The notes below the pieces were generated by a model that saw nothing but the letters and a program-made list of their open reading frames with translations, had not been told where the DNA came from and made no database searches. Source: Holothuria scabra (lineage: Eukaryota > Echinodermata > Holothuroidea > Aspidochirotida > Holothuriidae). Taken from it: DNA of 64,000 nucleotides. The stretch is taken from the NCBI GenBank assembly GCA_037179385.1, contig CM074181.1, positions 51,718,297 through 51,782,296 of the forward strand. The letters run 5' to 3'. Position 1 is the stretch's first letter, and every line of letters starts with the position of its first letter. The translations under genes and the position numbers were made by a program. Shown here in pieces: positions 58,713 to 64,000 of the stretch.

Positions 58713-60149
58713 AAGATATGAGATGAACCGTCTTATTGCTAATTACGATGTAGTAATAGCCTATTTTTAATAACATAAACAAAAGAAACTCCACCACCGT
58801 GCAAGGCTTTACATACTTTTTTGGGGGTGTTTTTACTTTTTCGTTTTTGATTACTTAGTCTTTGTTTTGTTTTTATTCTATTTTGCTTAGACTTAGGAAA
58901 CGGTAAAAGACACTAACATAATTCCAATTGATGTTTTATTGCAGACATATCTAGCAAGGCCCCATGTTAAAACTTTAATTTGATTAGCCTAAATTCGGAA
59001 CTTGAAAAGCTGTATTTTTAGGCCCGTACGCACGGCTTTTACAAGAAATTCCCTAGCTGACTTACGATTGAGCTAATCCTCAACCTAATCCATTAGGTCC
59101 ATCCAAGAATACAATCGATACAATAAACTAACAGCAAATCCAGGAATTCCCCCTTAAAACGGAATCAGCTGGTATTAGTATGTAAATTTCACCTCTCATA
59201 TAGAAGCACATCGCAAGGAACTCATTTTATTAACAACATTCTTTATCATACATAACACGCGTAACCCTTATTCTTTTCAAATGCAGTTTCTATTTCTTTC
59301 ACGCAATCTGCGAGTTCATTGGAGGCTTTGAGTGATACCATTTTTAAGAAAGGTTAATTGTGTTGGGTAGAATTAAATATTTCATCAAATACCCGACACC
59401 TACAGTAGCTTTTTTAATTTCTTCAGCAAGAAATACAGTACTTAACAAAACAAATCATCATTTTAAAACAATTAATCATTTTTTGTAAATTTAACTTACC
59501 TGCTTACTCTGGCGACTGCTACTTTGTATGAAGCTGCCTACCTCCTTCCAAAAAATGAGAATTCCAATATTATGAACAACAATGTCACTTCTTCGAAAAG
59601 CTTACTTATAGGGACTTATGTCAGAGAGGAAGCTGCATCAAAATGCCAGTGGATGTTTTTGACCAAAGATGGTGTTTGCCGTGTGCGAACAAAATGAATA
59701 AACTGTGTTGTTTTTCTATTAGCCCTGAAATATCTCAGTGATGTCCTTAGTTGGTACAGGAAGCAACCAGATTAGTACAGAACCTTAGGTGTATGGCTCT
59801 TTGCCAGCCTGGTGCGGTGGTAGTTTATTGGGTTTTATAAGGACCACCAAGTTAACTTTTGAGGAGCTAAATAATAAGTGATGCAGAAATTGGTTGAAAA
59901 AGTATGTTATTATTTTGAGTGACACATTTTCTATGAAACGATAGCTAAACTCATGAAAAAAAGTTTCTTATGATATTATATATAAAGACGGCCTGCAAGT
60001 GCCCTTAGCAGAAATGTGTGGGGATGCAGCCTCTCGTCTCCTCGCACCCTTCTGACCTAGCCTAACTAAAATTCCTCAAAGGGGGTAAAATACCTTCAAA
60101 GCTGGGTTACGTGCTAAAAAGGGTACGGCAAGAACAGCTAAACAATAAC

Positions 60150-60380
60150 ATATGGACAACAACCGAAACAAAACAAAAACAAAAACAATCAAACAAACAA
60201 AAACAAACACCAAGAGCATCATTGAAAATGAAACAAAACCAACAAAACTGCTCCCGAACAGCCACATGCAGACACCCGGAACGGAGACAACTCACACCAG
60301 GCCAAACCACCATCACCCAACAGAAAAACAAAAACAAAACATCAGCGACACCAGACCAAACCCCTATTAGACCAACAATA
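60150..60380. repeat. A+C-rich strand-asymmetric tract
   Basis: Runs of AAACAAAAAC and AAACAAACAAA pass into a C/A-rich stretch with almost no T or G on the + strand. Open frames here are caused by composition. Confidence 0.8.
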
Positions 60381-60440
60381 ACTGCCTCAAACGACCGCAA
60401 CCCCAAAGGGACACGAGAGGTCCGGGGTTCGCTTGCTATA

Positions 60441-60692
60441 TTTACAGTCAGAGGCGGGATTTAATTTCTGAAAGTGGGGGGGGGGGCAAACTTAGGTGGA
60501 CTAACAAAAGGCGCCGAAAGCTCCGCGGGAGCGCGCAGCTCTCCTCCTAACGGCGTGGGGGTCCAGGGGCCCGCCCTAGGGCCTTGCTGGGGCCCAGGGG
60601 CAAAGCTCTCCGAAGATCTGAGGTATTTACGAAATTGTAGGCTTTAAAATAAAGCATTTTAGGTTCAACTTCAAAACATAAAAGACGACCAC
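60441..60692 (-). repeat. GC-rich inverted arm, right
   Basis: The inverted counterpart of 56825-57087: AGAGGCGGGATTTAAT, GGCGCCGAAAGCTCCGCGGG, TAACGGCGTGGGGGTCC, GGTATTTACGAAATTGTAG and GTTCAACTTCAAAAC. Identity is about three quarters by eye. Confidence 0.75.
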
Positions 60693-61163
60693 AAAAACAC
60701 AAATAAACTTTTGTAATCATATACCTATAAAGTTTGAATAACAGTCGTACTGGATCGTGCAAGAGGACGTGGGGAAGGAAAACGATGAAAAGTCTCAGTA
60801 TCTTCAAAAACTACATTTTCGTCGGTTTTATGAAGGCGTCTCGTCCGGCCGAAGTCCTCGGTGTCGCAGTTTGCAAATCGATGTCGGTAAAGACGGCCAT
60901 TGAAAGTCATTTGAGCTAAAACCCAACTGCTCAATATCAATTCAACGTCATTCCGACGTCAGTAAGGGGACTAGAATTAAGATTTTCAGACTTCTGTCAG
61001 GCTTTTTCAAAGGAAAAATGTACTAACCCCAGTTTGAGTTAATGTAGTAGGCTACCCTATCATCTCATGAATAGCTCTTGTGAATGCTTTTCTCCCTTAA
61101 ATGTAAAATTTATGAGGTATAGTCCTTGATTTACTTTCTTGATTATGAAATAAATATTTTGAG

Positions 61164-62490
61164 TCATATTCCAACGGTGGTCTTAAAATGGTGGACTTTG
61201 GTAAATATTGTAAAGCTATTAAAGTAACTACATTTAAACGTTTGTTAATGACTTTAGATGAAAGTTTTTTTGGTGATAACATCTTTCTTGGTGAATTTTG
61301 AATTTTGTAAGAATGGCGACTTCGACATTCATTTAAGTCCAAAATTAAAAAAAAAATCCATTCTGGATAGATGTTTTAATTGTACTTATCAATATATGCA
61401 ACCTCTAATATCTTCACCAGTTTTTAATAACTGCTTCGATCTGGTTTTAGCTCAGCCGGTGTGGCATAGCAGCACAATTAACGTAGGGCAAAATGTAATA
61501 GACTACTCGAATTAGAAGCGGAAAGTTGTTTTCTTTCTTAATGATTTACTCTCCACAAGTGGAGACTTCCTTACTTTTGATGCTTTTTGTAAGAAATTTT
61601 TATGTTAAGACCCATTTTCTTGAGTATCACGGGGTGATAAATGCAATAAAACTTTCATGGAACCATCTCATAGGAAAACGTAATTATGTTTCAAGTAACT
61701 CTGTTAATAGTTATTACAATTTATTGCTGAATGATGGTTACTTTGAATGTAAGTGTGTATATAACGAGATACTTAATTCTTCAGTTTATATCTGTAAATC
61801 TCATTTGAAATGGACTGAGACTATCCCAATTTCAAGGGAAACTTGGAATTTCTATTGTGCAGTGCCTTTTAAGTGTTCCAATGATGTTTCTGTCAGATGG
61901 TTTCAGTATCGCTTGCTGCATAGAATTATCCCCACTAATAAATATTTATACACAATCAATGCTGCTCCTTCAAACATGTGCACTTTCTGCTCAGTCTTTG
62001 TTGATACTTTTCCACACCTGTTTTTCAATTGTTACTTTTCTAGAAGAATTTGGGATCATTTACAGAATGCCTCCTGTAGTATTGATGTTCAGACGAGTCT
62101 TCGATTTTGTTGGGTGGTAATACTGATCGCCCATCTAATTTAATACTTATATTGGTAAAAATGTATATTTTTGTTTGCAAAAAGAAAAAAGGACACCCGA
62201 CTGTCCACGGAGCTTTTGTTTACATGAAAAATTGTTTTTTGCTGCTCAGGTCTGTTTTTAAGAAAAATGTGTTAGAAAATGTTTGGGAGAAATACTGGCT
62301 CTCCCCTGGATGGATTTGTTTAGAGATTAATTTAGAAATATGAAACTAACGTATCAATCTTTTAAGTTATCTTTTTGTATCATGCATTCTTATCTTAAAA
62401 TTCATTCAAAGTTTTGTTTCATTTTATTATACATTCTTTTGTTGTGAGCTTGAGTAAAGAAAATGTTAAGAGCAATAAAGATAAAAAAAA
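61164..62490 (+). mobile_element. 5'-truncated L1-Tx1-like LINE
   Basis: It begins inside the coding part with a GGLKMVDFGKYCKAIK-type segment, continues through QPVWHSSTINVGQNVI and a reverse-transcriptase zinc-binding end, then about 340 bp of 3' UTR, AATAAA (62474-62479) and a short A-run. AATATTTTGAG just before it (61153-61163) and AATATTTGAG after it (62491-62500) may be a one-indel target duplication. Frameshifts near 61270 and 61515 break it. Confidence 0.8.
61526..62143 (+). pseudogene. Longest surviving frame of the LINE ORF2 C-terminus
   Basis: A 205-codon frame. The diagnostic part is RWFQYRLLHRIIPTNKYLYT followed by CTFCSVFVDTFPHLFFNC and a Trp-containing RRIWDHL, the zinc-binding motif after the reverse transcriptase (zf-RVT). 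The first ATG is not a true start; the frame is a broken piece of a larger polyprotein and is not a host gene. Confidence 0.8.
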
Positions 62491-63601
62491 AATATTTGAG
62501 AAATATCTCAGAAAGATACTAAGAAGAGGAATGGGAAGAAATTTTTGAGATCTAGCTGTTCAATTAGTTTGCTTATGCCTCAAAAAAGTTGTTCCTTAGA
62601 GCGACGTCAGTCCGACATAAGACCTAGGCCAACCTCCGATCACTACCGGGCCCCAATCCGACCGGTTAGACAAAAAACCGACCTCCTACCGACGGCAAAA
62701 TGTGCACATGGTATACGTTTTTACCATACCTTTCATTCACATCCAGGTTTATTCAAATTTCTATTCAAGAGCCCTGCATAATGTCTTTCAGAGTCACACT
62801 CACAACCATGATTGCGTTACGTTCTATGTATATGCGTCATAGCCAAGAAATGTAGGCTACCTAGTTTTCAGTGAATTCATGCAAAGTAGTTTTACATTTA
62901 AAATGGAATGAAAACTATGACTGCGCATGACTATGACTACTCTTTCAAAGAGAAAGAGTTGTTCGGTCATTTACACAGCCTGTGTAAAGGTATACAATTT
63001 TGTGAAAGCAGAGAGACGCAGCTCCCTGGTTAATGTATATCGATTGGCCCAGTCAGTTATAAATTAGTATTGCTGTACCAAGTAACAGCTAGAGTGAGTC
63101 GTATAAAAAACCTTAAGTCAGGAAAAAAGTGTTTGTGGGGGACGAATGCTCCCCTTAATCCCCACCCCCCGTAATCCCGCCTATGTTTACAGTATGTTCA
63201 ATAGGCTATTTACAATATTTACACCAAACAGAAACCAAAGTCCCCAAGAGACCAAACCCCAGCACGTCCGCTCTCTTCGGAGACCAGGACTGGGCAAATA
63301 CAGGTGCAACTTGCCCGTGGCTGCCCGGAGGTAGCTGTGACAAAGGATAGCCTCATTATTATTCTCACGTTTAAACAAACTCTACAACCGGATGCAGTTT
63401 TAAGTCCTACCCAGAAGAATTCAAGTAATCTTCTAAAATCCTCCCTGACAAAGAGCCGTTCGGGGAAACCAAACTATGAAACTGCTTCCAAATGAAGCTA
63501 CCACTAAAGGACAACAATTTAAGTAACTTGTTTCAATTTTTAAATCGCTACATGCATGATAAACAGTGAATCGCTCAATATTTTTTAGATTCAAACACCC
63601 T

Positions 63602-63628
63602 CCCCCCCCCCCCCCCAAAAAAAAAAAA
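63602..63628. repeat. C15-A12 homopolymer junction
   Basis: Fifteen C bases followed by twelve A bases, like the tract at 28211-28236. Confidence 0.95.
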
Positions 63629-63709
63629 GTGAAAATGATGACATTAGATTTCATCTCAGTCTTCAGGGAACCAATAAACCTCCTCTAATCGATACACTCT
63701 AAAAACATC

Positions 63710-63727
63710 CTGGTCACATTTGACCAG
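63710..63727. repeat. Perfect 7-bp hairpin
   Basis: CTGGTCA and TGACCAG separated by CATT; then GCCACCAGTGCCGGCCACC, which is rich in GGCC/GCC words. Confidence 0.7.
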
Positions 63728-64000
63728 GCCACCAGTGCCGGCCACCATTTTTCCATTCTGTAACGTTTGGCCCAGTACTTTTGCTGTGGGACTTAACTGC
63801 TACTAAAACACAACTGGATCCAAACCCAATGTGAAAGGACAGGAAAAATCAACGGACAGAATTTGTTAACTTTCAATTTTTTTTATTTTTTTTTTGTATT
63901 TAAAAAAAAAGTTAACTGTCTATAGTTCAAATACCACAAACAACACAAACTATGTACAGGACAAAGACACATATACTAGTACCTAACTATTTACATTATT

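Larger units (their letters stand above)
55522..64000. other. Region upstream of WDR82
   Basis: It should include the WDR82 5' UTR and promoter near 55522-55700, where I see no TATA box. No second conserved gene is visible to the window end. It contains GC-rich inverted arms, a minisatellite, a LINE fragment and low-complexity tracts. The stretches 55700-56640, 58720-60100 and 62500-63600 hold nothing else I recognise. Confidence 0.7.

Noticed and set aside
60111..60464. 117-codon ORF in the A+C-rich tract
   Set aside because: Low T content removes stop codons; the protein is low-complexity Thr/Gln/Asn/Lys and has no family features.
61526..62143. 205-codon ORF as a host gene
   Set aside because: Its content is the zinc-binding end of a LINE ORF2, with frameshifted LINE sequence before it and an A-run after it.

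Overview
This window is eukaryotic, intron-rich animal DNA, not microbial. Two conserved single-copy-type genes face each other. On the + strand are the last four coding exons of a PPM1H/J/M-type PP2C protein phosphatase (2972-23856); its 5' part lies before the window. On the - strand is a complete eight-exon WDR82 gene (55521 down to 38803), whose exons join in frame to 315 residues. The long introns, the mix of L1-Tx1-like and CR1/L2-like LINE remnants, many short DNA transposons and many TAGGCCTA-like motifs suggest a marine invertebrate deuterostome, perhaps an echinoderm. That organism call is inference only.

Layout. 1-2971: end of an upstream PPM1H intron. 2972-3160: first visible PPM1H exon. 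3161-18169: a 15-kb intron holding a CpG-rich block of about 6.6 kb with inverted ends (3911-10471), a 2.1-kb hAT-like element with an 8-bp target duplication (13524-15607, with a foldback element nested inside), and a pair of palindromic modules (15652-17154). 18170-23856: last three PPM1H exons, with short foldback elements and a 214-bp MITE in the introns. 23857-38802: convergent intergenic or 3' UTR space with tRNA-derived SINEs, TTAA-flanked elements, a piggyBac-like MITE and a PIF/Harbinger remnant that still carries a piece of a MADF-like reading frame. 38803-55521: WDR82. Its intron 2 contains a dead CR1/L2-like reverse transcriptase on the opposite strand. Its 10.3-kb intron 1 contains a hAT MITE built from TAATCG repeats, a 4-kb hAT-like element with a 5-bp target duplication, and eight copies of a short hairpin element in two subfamilies with matched base changes. 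55522-64000: upstream of WDR82, with GC-rich inverted arms, a TGGGCCC-type minisatellite and a 5'-truncated L1-Tx1-like LINE.

Function. The phosphatase family is known for dephosphorylating LRRK2-phosphorylated Rab GTPases. WDR82 is a WD40 subunit of SET1/COMPASS and of PP1-containing nuclear complexes. Their adjacency looks like ordinary chromosomal neighbourhood. I found no intact transposase, CRISPR array, operon or functional tRNA/rRNA gene, and no convincing new biological system. The most interesting material is the layered, mostly non-autonomous mobile DNA.
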